A stretch of 64,000 nt of DNA. Origin: Dyadobacter fermentans (GTDB lineage Bacteria; Bacteroidota; Bacteroidia; Cytophagales; Spirosomataceae). Below are positions 33,610-41,658 of this stretch, piece by piece (the first letter of the stretch is position 1; the number at the start of each line of letters is the position of its first letter). The stretch is from NCBI RefSeq assembly GCF_019924045.1, contig NZ_JAHXBN010000012.1:1-64000 (forward strand), written 5' to 3'. The translations under genes and the position numbers were made by a program. Under the pieces are notes generated by a model that worked only from the letters and a program-made list of their open reading frames with translations, was not told the DNA's origin and made no database searches.

Positions 33610-35028
33610 TCAGGGATTGAGTGCTACGCCTGGGGAAACTGGCGGGCTCGACACGGCTATATCCACTTTCTTGCGCGGCGAGGCAATGCATCCGGAGCCC
33701 GACTTGGTGATGTCGACATAATAAGAGATTGTACCGGGTGTGGTGAGGCCGCTGGCTGTCCAGTTTTGTGTGGCAGAAACAGAGCCGGTGCCGTGCGCTG
33801 TGGTGTACCAAGTGTACGAAAAGCTGCCGATTCCGGAAATGCCCAGTTGGGGTGCCAGGGCCGATAATGCCGCCGTGCCGATATTGCTGCAAGCTTTTGG
33901 GGCTGTGGCGGTAGGTACATCGGGTGAGCGCCTCACATCATGGATGTTCAGGCCATTGCTGCCAAGCCCTGCGCCAAGTGCGCCGATGTTCAGATCGAGC
34001 TCAACTCTGTCAAATATCACCGAGTTACCGCCTGCACTCTTCGGCGCAAAATAGAAAGCTACCTGGTTGTTGTTCCCGCCCAGAAGCCCCAATAAGTCGG
34101 CGTCCAGCAGCGCGTTGACTAGCGTAGAAGTCCCGACCGGCGTGCTGCCGTTGTAGGCTTGCAATGTAATACCCGAAGCCAGGTTCACGGCCAGGAACGA
34201 CCCGCTTTGCGACAGGATAACCCGTACCGCGTCGGCATTGTTGGACACACCATTGAAAAAGAATGTCTGTTTGATATGGCCGCTCAGCAAGGCCACACCT
34301 GTGGAGACAAACGAGGATTTGGAGTTCAGGTCACTATCAATGGCATTTCCGGCGTTCTGTACATCGAAGCTTCCGAGTGTAAGGCCGGAGTAATCTTTGG
34401 TGGATACATTGGGGCTACCGCAATCTGCGACATTGAAAGGATAGGGATTGGATGTATTAGTGGCTCCGGGCCCGTAGAAGGCATAATATACCTGCAACGT
34501 GTTGGTACCGAGCGCGACGGGTGACGATAGCTTGGTTTTTACGTACTTAAATGTGGCGGTGGGTGTAATGGCCAGAAATACGGAGCCATCAGGAGTATAA
34601 TAGGTCTTATAGTCGGTCGATTGAACGCTTACTTGTATCCCATTTTTGTCGAGTGCGGTAAGCTCCACGCCTCCCCCGAGCAATGCACTGGTATTATTGT
34701 TGGTACGCACGTACACCGTCACAGGAGCGCCAGTACTGGCGGTTACTTCCGCGGGAAATTCGAGCTGAATCCACGCCGAGGAAGTTCCCACCGTACTTGT
34801 GGCCGTGAGCAGTGCATAATTATTGTTAGGTTTGATATTCCCGGTCGTGTTTCTGGCATTGTCGGGATTAGCCACTGAGAAGCTCCCCGTTAGCCCACCC
34901 CCTGAGGCGGAACCTCCGTTAGTTTGCTTATCGGGATATACTGCATTGGAGGGTTGCGCATCGCAAAAAGGCACAAACCCTCCAATGCAGACCAAGGCCA
35001 GCAGTAGGTTCAGGTAGAATTTTGTCAA
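33610..35028 (-). CDS. Large secreted beta-rich protein, first of three-gene operon
   Basis: 472 residues with a signal peptide (residues 1-24, ending CDAQ). Low-charge, Gly/Ser/Thr/Asn-rich beta-structure with two similar sandwich units: about 50-190 (WIQLEFPAEVTASTGAPVTV, KYVKTKLSSPVALGTNTLQV) and about 215-370 (ALLSGHIKQTFFFNGVSNNA, VIFDRVELDLNIGAL). The C-terminus (about 385-472) has a Cys-containing Ig-like unit with FSYTWYTTAHGTGS and YYVDITKSGSGC, similar to units in the 41659 protein. No enzyme motif. Transcribed first, from a good promoter at 35066-35096. Likely a surface or matrix structural protein. Confidence 0.68.
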   Translation of the reverse strand: MTKFYLNLLLALVCIGGFVPFCDAQPSNAVYPDKQTNGGSASGGGLTGSFSVANPDNARNTTGNIKPNNNYALLTATSTVGTSSAWIQLEFPAEVTASTGAPVTVYVRTNNNTSALLGGGVELTALDKNGIQVSVQSTDYKTYYTPDGSVFLAITPTATFKYVKTKLSSPVALGTNTLQVYYAFYGPGATNTSNPYPFNVADCGSPNVSTKDYSGLTLGSFDVQNAGNAIDSDLNSKSSFVSTGVALLSGHIKQTFFFNGVSNNADAVRVILSQSGSFLAVNLASGITLQAYNGSTPVGTSTLVNALLDADLLGLLGGNNNQVAFYFAPKSAGGNSVIFDRVELDLNIGALGAGLGSNGLNIHDVRRSPDVPTATAPKACSNIGTAALSALAPQLGISGIGSFSYTWYTTAHGTGSVSATQNWTASGLTTPGTISYYVDITKSGSGCIASPRKKVDIAVSSPPVSPGVALNP

Positions 35029-35065
35029 ATGATAAGGAAGGTTTCGTGTTTTGTAACTAGTTCTA

Positions 35066-35096
35066 CAAATTTAACAGAAGGGATGATATGTCCAAA
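35066..35096 (-). promoter_or_regulatory. Promoter of the secreted Ig-like operon
   Basis: On the minus strand TTTG (35096-35093), 19 bp, then TAAATTTG (35073-35066). This is a full match to the Bacteroidota TTG-N19-TAnnTTTG promoter. The leader to 35028 would be about 30 nt. Confidence 0.75.
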
Positions 35097-35224
35097 TTAT
35101 TTCTACAAAATGAAAGCGCGGAATTAACATAAATATCTTTTCGCCCCTTCCTGACGTTTGCCACTGCTGAAAAAGATCGCAAAATGACTAACTTCGGCGC
35201 TTTCAACAGACATAGCTGCTTCCA

Positions 35225-36010
35225 GTGAACAACGATTTTTTCAGCCTGCGAACCGTGAACGTGCTTCGCTATCTGACCCCACTCCGGGAAGGTGGTTCGC
35301 TTCCCGCTATTGCGGAGGCCGATGACGACTTTCTTTACGTATTGAAATTCAGAGGGGCCGGGCAGGGTACCAAAGCATTGATTTCTGAACTGATAGGAGG
35401 GGAGCTGGCCCGTTTCCTGGGACTTAAAGTGCCCGAAATCGTGTTTGCGAACCTTGATGAAGGTTTCGGGAGGACCGAACCCGACGAGGAGATACAAGAT
35501 TTGCTCAAAGCGAGCACCGGTCTCAATCTTGCCATGCATTACCTGTCGGGCGCGATTACATTTGACCCGGTTGTGACCAAGGTGGAACCCCGGCTGGCGT
35601 CCGAAATTGTCTGGCTCGACAGCCTTCTGACGAACGTAGACCGCACCGCCCGCAATACGAACATGCTCATGTGGCATAAGGAACTCTGGCTGATCGATCA
35701 CGGTGCAGCGCTTTATTTTCACCATTCATGGCAGAACTGGGAGGAACAGGCGAAAAGGCCGTTTGCCCAAATAAAGGACCATGTGCTCCTGCGAAGCGCG
35801 TCCATGCTGGAAGAGGTGAATGCTGAGTTCAGCGAACGGTTGGCTGGCGGCATTATTCCGGCAGTCGTGTCTCTTATTCCCGATGATTGGTTATTGAAGG
35901 ACTCACCGTTTGAATCTGCCGATGAGCACCGGCAGGCCTACATTTCTTATTTGCAGGCCCGCTTGTCAGCATCTGAAATCTTCGTGAAAGGAGCCCGTGA
36001 TGCCAGATAG
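35225..36010 (+). CDS. HipA-like kinase domain protein
   Basis: 261 residues, shorter than classical HipA (about 440) and lacking its N-terminal lobe. Kinase features: LYVLKFRGAGQGTKALISEL near 38-57 for ATP/phosphate binding, the catalytic NVDRTARNTNML with D139 and N144, and the metal-binding LIDHGAAL with D158. The start is a GTG at 35225; no ATG is available before the conserved block. It overlaps the DUF3037 gene by 11 bp, a conserved pairing in which the second gene may be a partner or antidote. HipA kinases phosphorylate aminoacyl-tRNA synthetases or other proteins; the target here is unknown. Confidence 0.85.
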   Translation: MNNDFFSLRTVNVLRYLTPLREGGSLPAIAEADDDFLYVLKFRGAGQGTKALISELIGGELARFLGLKVPEIVFANLDEGFGRTEPDEEIQDLLKASTGLNLAMHYLSGAITFDPVVTKVEPRLASEIVWLDSLLTNVDRTARNTNMLMWHKELWLIDHGAALYFHHSWQNWEEQAKRPFAQIKDHVLLRSASMLEEVNAEFSERLAGGIIPAVVSLIPDDWLLKDSPFESADEHRQAYISYLQARLSASEIFVKGARDAR

Positions 36011-36386
36011 ATTTTTATACGAATATGCGGTTTTGCGCATCGTGCCGCGCGTAGAGCGGGAGGAGTTTATGAACGTGGGCGTGGTGCTGTATTGCCCTTC
36101 GCGCGGCTTTCTTGCATGTATTTCGGAAGTCGACAGGGATCGTATGAGCGCCTTCGCGCGCGAGACCGATTTAGTCGAGGTGGAAGACTATCTCAACGCA
36201 TTCAGACAGATCTGCGAGGGTAACCGGCAATGCGGAAGTCCTATTGCTGCATTGCCCGCTGCATCGCGCTTCCGGTGGCTTACCGCCACACGCAGCACTG
36301 TTTTGCAGACATCCAAAGTCCATCCTGGCTTTTGTACAGATCCCGAAGATACATTGAAGCGGATTTTCGAGCAGCAGGTAAAGTAG
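36000..36386 (+). CDS. DUF3037 domain-containing protein
   Basis: 128 residues from the ATG at 36000 (a GTG one codon earlier is also possible; AAAGGA lies 8 bp upstream). Family features are the N-terminal YEYAVLRIVPRVEREEFMNVGVVL-type block (about 6-29), the central RDRMSAFARETDLVEVEDYL, and the C-terminal FRWLTATRSTVLQTSKVHPGF. Function unknown for the family, but it is often paired with HipA-like kinases, as here (11-bp overlap, coupled translation). Cytoplasmic. Its stop is 4 bp from the convergent LytTR gene stop. Confidence 0.88.
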   Translation: MPDRFLYEYAVLRIVPRVEREEFMNVGVVLYCPSRGFLACISEVDRDRMSAFARETDLVEVEDYLNAFRQICEGNRQCGSPIAALPAASRFRWLTATRSTVLQTSKVHPGFCTDPEDTLKRIFEQQVK

Positions 36387-36390
36387 AATA

Positions 36391-37146
36391 TCATTTCAGT
36401 TTCAGGTATTGCTGCACGAGTTCCTTTTTACGACGTGAAATCTCGATCCGCGAACCGTCCGAAAGCAGCAGGAACTGGTTGTTATGCGTTACTTGCTTGA
36501 TGTACTTGGGGTTTACGAGGTGTGATTTGTGTGTGCGGATGAAATTGAATTCCCCTAGCATCTCGTCAAAGTGTTTCAGTGTTTTGCTGGCAAGAAATGG
36601 CCGTTTCCCGATCAGGTGAATGGCTGTATAGTTCTTATCGGCTTCCAATCGCAGGATTTCGTCCAGTGTAAAAAAGAAGACTCCCTCGCTGGATGGTACT
36701 GCCAGCCGGAAGTCCCTGGTATTCTTCTTTTCGATGTTATGAACCAGGTTTTCGTACAGCTGCTGGGTATCCTGTTTCGGTTTAGCTTTTACTTTTTCGA
36801 CATGGCGATCGATAGCCGTTTGTAGTTCTTCCGGGTCGACCGGTTTCAGTAGATAATCCAATGCGCTAAACCGGATCGCCTGAATGGCATATTGGTTGAA
36901 CGCAGTAGTAAACACGATGTCGTAAGGCGGGTTTTTACGAGCCAGTAAAAACTCAAAACCATTCTGGTGGGGCATTTCCACGTCCAGGAAAACAATGTCG
37001 GGCTGGAAGCCGTCAAGCACTTTCAGGGCTTCCTCAACCGATTCCGCGTGCCGGACGTCGAATTCCTGCGAAACCGAATTGCTAAGGTAATGATTCAGAA
37101 CATTTCGAGCCTTCTGTTCGTCATCGATGATGAGTGTTTTAAGCAT
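36391..37146 (-). CDS. LytTR family response regulator
   Basis: 251 residues. Receiver domain (1-120): acidic pair in LIIDDE (D8, D9), phosphoacceptor D55 in IVFLDVEMP, and K101 in YLLKPVDPEEL. C-terminal LytTR DNA-binding domain (about 150-250) has FFFTLDEILRLEADKNYTAI, FIRTHKSHLVNPKYI and LLLSDGSRIEISRRKKE. It lies 47 bp downstream of a large sensor kinase gene of the LytS type in the same direction, so the two form a two-component pair. The targets are unknown, probably surface or polysaccharide genes. Confidence 0.93.
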   Translation of the reverse strand: MLKTLIIDDEQKARNVLNHYLSNSVSQEFDVRHAESVEEALKVLDGFQPDIVFLDVEMPHQNGFEFLLARKNPPYDIVFTTAFNQYAIQAIRFSALDYLLKPVDPEELQTAIDRHVEKVKAKPKQDTQQLYENLVHNIEKKNTRDFRLAVPSSEGVFFFTLDEILRLEADKNYTAIHLIGKRPFLASKTLKHFDEMLGEFNFIRTHKSHLVNPKYIKQVTHNNQFLLLSDGSRIEISRRKKELVQQYLKLK

Positions 37147-37193
37147 AGTTCGGGGATATTTATAGTGTAAGATGGGTGTTTAAAAGTGCTACA

Positions 37194-40100
37194 TCAGGTA
37201 TGGTCCAGTGATGTGGAGAGTTCGATCACGATGATGGTGCCGGTGGCAACGTCGTTGGGATCATATTTGTCGACGATTTCTACCGAAGCATGCTGACCCT
37301 GCCGGTCTATCAGCGTGAGGCGGTCTTTGGCAATTTGCAGGCCTTTGGATTTGTGCCTTTTGGTGGTAGCGTTCCGCTCTTTGATTTCAAGGGATTTCCT
37401 TCGTCCGATCCCATTATCATCGATTGTGCATCTGAATATTTCTTCATCAATGCGCTCAAAGGCAATTTTCAATTCGCGATAACCATTTTTGTGCATCAGC
37501 CCATGCCAGATGGCATTTTCGACGTACGGTTGCAAGAGCATCGAAGGCAAAAGTATATCGTCCGCTTCCAGGTCGTCGTCAATATCGATGGTATACACAA
37601 AGCTCTGTTCGAACCGCATTTGTTCGAGTTCGAGATACAATTGAAGTACGTTTTTCTCCTCCTCGATCGACACCAGGTTACGATCCGAATTGTTGAGCAC
37701 CATCCGGAAGAGCTTCGAGAATTTGTTGAGATACTTGCTGGCCTCTCCGTATTTCTGCGTGACAATGCATTCCTGGATGCTGTTGAGGCAGTTGAACACA
37801 AAATGCGGATTCATTTGCGCCCGCAAAGCCATCAGCTGGCTCTCCGCCAGCATCCTGTTGATTTCAAGCAGCATAATTTCTTTCCTGGCTGCTTCCTCTT
37901 CCGCCTGCGCTTCGGCGATTTTGTTTGCATTAATGGAAGCGATCGTTACCAGCGTGCGCGCCTGCTCCTCCGTGAAGAAGTTCTTTTTGGTATGTTCGGA
38001 ATCCAGCACCCCGATGAGCTTTCCTTCATGCAGAATGGGAACCGCGATTTCGGAGAATTTATTGGCATCCTGGGCGATGTATCGAGCATCACGTGACGTG
38101 TCTGATATGTTTATTACCTTTTTGGTTTTCGCCGCAACACCTACGATTCCTTCCCCGAGATCTAGCTCAAGAGGATCCACGATTTCAAATCCGCTAGGAT
38201 TTTTTGAGCCATATGTGGCTTTTTGCACAAGCTTCTTCTTATCCTCATCCCAAAGAAAAACGGTGCAATCTTCAAAGCGTAATTGTGAGCAACAACTGCG
38301 CACAATGTCCCAGCATATCTCGTTAACAGAGTTTTCACCGTAAATCGAATTGACAAAATATTCGATTGCCTTGGCGAAGTTGCGTTTTTGCTTACGGTTT
38401 ATGTAACTATTGTAGGTCAGGAAGAAGAAAGCACCCGAGACGCAGCCGACAAGAGTAAAGAACCACCAGCTTTGATACCAATATGGCAATATTTTGATCC
38501 TTACAATTGCCGGTTTTTTCATCCAGCGTTCGTGCTCATCAGTACTGCGGACTTTAAATACGTAGTCTCCCGGCGTGAGACTGTTGTAACTGACACTCAT
38601 ATTGCGACCAGCGCTTACCCAGTCATTGTCAATACCCGTAAGCTGGTAACTATACTGTAAGGACGGAACGTCCCGATGTTTTAAGGACGCGTATTGAAAT
38701 GTAATAAAATCCTTTTCGGGCGGGAGTACGAACGATGTTGGAAGGAAGTCGGAAATTTCCACTCCCAATACTTTCACCGAGGTAATATGCGGCGGCTTTT
38801 TGACAGGTATGCGGGCAAACTTCATGGGATCTATGACAACAATGTGATCCAGCATGGCAGCGTAGATATGGTCGGGCGTAGCCAATACGTAGTTCCAGTA
38901 ATCTTGCAATGTCTTTCCCAGGTTGATACGGACACGTGTTACTGTTTTGGTGTTAGGGAAGAAGAACAGTAACCCGCCTGGGCCGGCCGCCCATATAGCT
39001 CCGCGTTTGTCCAGCGCAATGCTATTGATTTGTGTTGTGACAAATCCGTTTCGGGGCGTCAGGCTGTCAATATACCGGCCTTGGTCGTTGAGTTTATAGA
39101 GCCCGCGCTCCCAGACCGCCGCCCACCAGTTTCCGGCACGGTCTTCAAGAAGCTGCATGGCGTGAAAGCTGTTCTTGTCGGGAACAGGAATAACAGAAAA
39201 TCGTTGAGTTCGCTCAGAATAGCGGACAATGCCCTCGCCTTTGATAGCAAACAGCATATCGCCATTGCGCAGTTTTAGCGCACTCCGGCAAAATTTGTAA
39301 TTGAAATGGCCGAACCGCTCGTCTGTCCCGTCGAACCGGTCACAGCTATTTGTCTTTGGATCGAACCTGTACAGCGCGTCCTTAAAGACTTGGAACCAAA
39401 CTCTTCCACGATTATCAATGACCACGAAATTGCCGGGAGAAATGGTTTTGGATAGCTTGCTGTGCGTAAACCTGCGCAGTTCTTTATCACCGTTACGAAG
39501 GCTGTACAAGCCTCCGTCCCCGCCAAACCACCAGGTTCCGGCAGAATAGGCGCAGCCCGAAAACCTGTTTCTTAAAAGTACTTCCTTTGATGCAATGTAT
39601 TGTTTGAAGACCTTTTCTCTTTCTGTAAAGAGCACAACGCCGTCTTCCTTCGCTGCGAGAATGGTATCGCCCCTGGCTGCCAGTGTGTTATTGCTCGCAA
39701 AATTCACTTGAAGAAAGAACGGCCTGCTAGGCAATCGGTAGACAGTCTCAAATGGATTGTTGTAAGTCAGTTTACTCAGCCCGTTTAATGTGGCGAACCA
39801 GAGATCTTTTTCATCATCCTCGATAATGTGGTAAAAGAACCCATAGCCGATCGAGAAAGCATCGTCCTGACTGTAAAATAGTTTGCGGATCGGTTTCCCC
39901 GGTTCTTTCATATAAGCTGCGTACATCCAGGTCGAAATCCACAGTCTGTTCTGGCTATCAACAAAGAGGTAGTTAGCACCATCGGTGGAGCGGACATTAT
40001 CCAAATAGAGGTAGGAAGTGTCACTGGCGACGTCGGGCTTCGAGAAGTGAAGCGAGAAACCGGCACTTGTGCTGTACCACAAATTGGCATCCTTGTCGAG

Positions 40101-40772
40101 TGCGATGGCTGTCACCCATTTAGTCTTCAAGATTGGCCAACGGTGTGGGTTATGGGTACTGTCATAGACCGCCTTGTTTTTAAAATCGATAAAAAAGCAT
40201 TGGTTACCGCCCACCCAGAATCCCTGTCTGCTGGCATCCCAGCAAAAAGCGCTTTCAGCAGCAAAAGAAACGTTCTGACCGGCCATGCGTTTGGCCCACG
40301 GAAGTAACTCCGTCAACTTCCACATTTTCGCGCCGTCGTAGATAAAGATCTCGGAGCGACAGATAAACCAGAGCCTGTGCTCGCCATCCTCTTTAACAGA
40401 AAGGACAGGCTTCCCTGCAAGCGATTTCCAGCGTTCGTCGGCCCGGTACTTGCCGGTTGCCTTGTTGAAGAGTTTCAGGCCGCGGGAAGTGGCGACGAGC
40501 AAATTATCGTTTCCGTCTATCGGAAGAATGCATTTCACCTCCACATGACGGTCTGTCCGCAGGTCGTCGTAATACTTGATGGTGTTTCCATCGAAACGGT
40601 TAAGCCCGTTGGCTGTGCCGATCCATAAAAACCCGTCAGGATCTTTATACAAGCATCGAACATCCTTTGCACTGAGTCCGTCTTCCTCTCTGAGATTCTG
40701 GAAGACAAACTGTGCTTGGGACGTAAATGACCAAAGAAAGCAAACGAGCCAAATGGCCTGAAAATGACGCAT
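37194..40772 (-). CDS. Large propeller sensor histidine kinase (LytS-type) with GAF domain
   Basis: 1192 residues: signal peptide (ending SQAQ near 21), two-component regulator propeller repeats (about 22-690, e.g. KDPDGFLWIGTANGLNRFDG), Y_Y_Y domain (about 690-755, LTPGDYVFKVRSTDEHERW), one TM helix (about 765-790), a GAF domain (about 815-950) with GEGIVGVAAKTKKVINISD, a coiled coil, a His_kinase domain with NPHFVFNCLNSIQ (phospho-His about 990) and a HATPase. The GAF domain between TM and kinase is less usual for this class, whose members normally pass from Y_Y_Y/TM to kinase. It probably senses a glycan or surface signal and drives the LytTR regulator 47 bp downstream. Confidence 0.92.
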   Translation of the reverse strand: MRHFQAIWLVCFLWSFTSQAQFVFQNLREEDGLSAKDVRCLYKDPDGFLWIGTANGLNRFDGNTIKYYDDLRTDRHVEVKCILPIDGNDNLLVATSRGLKLFNKATGKYRADERWKSLAGKPVLSVKEDGEHRLWFICRSEIFIYDGAKMWKLTELLPWAKRMAGQNVSFAAESAFCWDASRQGFWVGGNQCFFIDFKNKAVYDSTHNPHRWPILKTKWVTAIALDKDANLWYSTSAGFSLHFSKPDVASDTSYLYLDNVRSTDGANYLFVDSQNRLWISTWMYAAYMKEPGKPIRKLFYSQDDAFSIGYGFFYHIIEDDEKDLWFATLNGLSKLTYNNPFETVYRLPSRPFFLQVNFASNNTLAARGDTILAAKEDGVVLFTEREKVFKQYIASKEVLLRNRFSGCAYSAGTWWFGGDGGLYSLRNGDKELRRFTHSKLSKTISPGNFVVIDNRGRVWFQVFKDALYRFDPKTNSCDRFDGTDERFGHFNYKFCRSALKLRNGDMLFAIKGEGIVRYSERTQRFSVIPVPDKNSFHAMQLLEDRAGNWWAAVWERGLYKLNDQGRYIDSLTPRNGFVTTQINSIALDKRGAIWAAGPGGLLFFFPNTKTVTRVRINLGKTLQDYWNYVLATPDHIYAAMLDHIVVIDPMKFARIPVKKPPHITSVKVLGVEISDFLPTSFVLPPEKDFITFQYASLKHRDVPSLQYSYQLTGIDNDWVSAGRNMSVSYNSLTPGDYVFKVRSTDEHERWMKKPAIVRIKILPYWYQSWWFFTLVGCVSGAFFFLTYNSYINRKQKRNFAKAIEYFVNSIYGENSVNEICWDIVRSCCSQLRFEDCTVFLWDEDKKKLVQKATYGSKNPSGFEIVDPLELDLGEGIVGVAAKTKKVINISDTSRDARYIAQDANKFSEIAVPILHEGKLIGVLDSEHTKKNFFTEEQARTLVTIASINANKIAEAQAEEEAARKEIMLLEINRMLAESQLMALRAQMNPHFVFNCLNSIQECIVTQKYGEASKYLNKFSKLFRMVLNNSDRNLVSIEEEKNVLQLYLELEQMRFEQSFVYTIDIDDDLEADDILLPSMLLQPYVENAIWHGLMHKNGYRELKIAFERIDEEIFRCTIDDNGIGRRKSLEIKERNATTKRHKSKGLQIAKDRLTLIDRQGQHASVEIVDKYDPNDVATGTIIVIELSTSLDHT

Positions 40773-41047
40773 GTATGGGACAGTTTTTTTCGCTGATCAT
40801 GTAAGGTAGCTATAAGGAAAATCAAAGTAAATATTGATGAATAAAAGGCAGGCGCGGATTGATTAACGGAAAAATGGGCCTTCGCGCCAGTCATGAAACA
40901 GTTTTTAAGGCAGCCTAACTAATTTGACCATTCAATCAATGATAGCTCGCCGTTCACACATCCTATTTTTATTACCTGGTCGTCTGGATAACATTTGTTT
41001 AAGACACCAGTGGTAACCTAACCATTCATCAAAAACGAACTATCGTC
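40773..41047. other. Divergent intergenic region, no gene seen
   Basis: 275 bp between the sensor kinase and the 41048 gene. It is A/T-rich, with no convincing open frame. Only near-matches to TAnnTTTG are found (for example TTACTTTG on the minus strand near 40830), so promoters for both directions are expected here but not clearly resolved. Confidence 0.5.
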
Positions 41048-41332
41048 ATGGGACTCTATCTGACAGGCCTTCTAATCGATTGCGCCGCGGTACTCGCGGT
41101 GGGCAGCTACTATTTATATTATATAGTCATGAAGAAAGAGCCCGACGAACCCCGGCATTATTTCTGGATCGTGATGAGCTCGATCGGCGCCGTCGTCATG
41201 GCCTCCATATACTACATATATATAGGAGATCTGACCACGGCATCCATTCTCGCATGGGTGATGGCCGTGCCGGTGGTGATCACGGCCATCTTTATTGTGC
41301 TCATCATCCTATTCCGCCCCAACTGGAATTAG
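41048..41332 (+). CDS. Small membrane protein of unknown function
   Basis: 94 residues with three hydrophobic segments: about 4-27 (LTGLLIDCAAVLAVGSYYLY), about 40-58 (FWIVMSSIGAVVMASIYYIY) and about 67-91 (SILAWVMAVPVVITAIFIVL). A charged loop KKEPDEPRHY joins the first two. No family recognised. Single-gene unit with a strong terminator 51 bp after the stop. Upstream is the sensor kinase, divergent. It could be a small transport or envelope-stress peptide, but nothing in the sequence shows this. Confidence 0.6.
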   Translation: MGLYLTGLLIDCAAVLAVGSYYLYYIVMKKEPDEPRHYFWIVMSSIGAVVMASIYYIYIGDLTTASILAWVMAVPVVITAIFIVLIILFRPNWN

Positions 41333-41382
41333 GCACACGCGATCGGCTTCGCATGATATCGTTATAGGGTATAAAGTTAAGC

Positions 41383-41417
41383 AACGCCGTGGCAATCTTG
41401 CCGCGGCGTTCTTTTTT
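41383..41417 (+). terminator. Intrinsic terminator
   Basis: AACGCCGTGGCAA pairs with TTGCCGCGGCGTT (one G-T wobble, 2-nt apex), followed by CTTTTTT. It ends the small membrane protein gene. Confidence 0.9.
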
Positions 41418-41530
41418 CAAAATGACAATAATCATGAGGTATTAATTGAGAATTACGGCCTTAGAATTACGCTTTTTACAAGAAATACCGATGGTTTTTT
41501 AATCGCTACCATTTACTCATCGAATTCTTT

Positions 41531-41557
41531 TTGGGTGGGATGGTGGATGTAGATTTG
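41531..41557 (+). promoter_or_regulatory. Promoter candidate of the dockerin-like protein gene
   Basis: TTG (41531-41533), 16 bp, then TAGATTTG (41550-41557), a full match to TAnnTTTG. The leader to 41659 would be about 95 nt. The remainder of 41418-41658 holds no gene. Confidence 0.5.
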
Positions 41558-41658
41558 AATCATTAAAATTCAATTCAGATTAACAAATAAAAAATAAGAT
41601 TGTGAAATACCTCCTCTATTCAGTTGCAAACTGATTTTCACTCAAACGTACACTAGTT

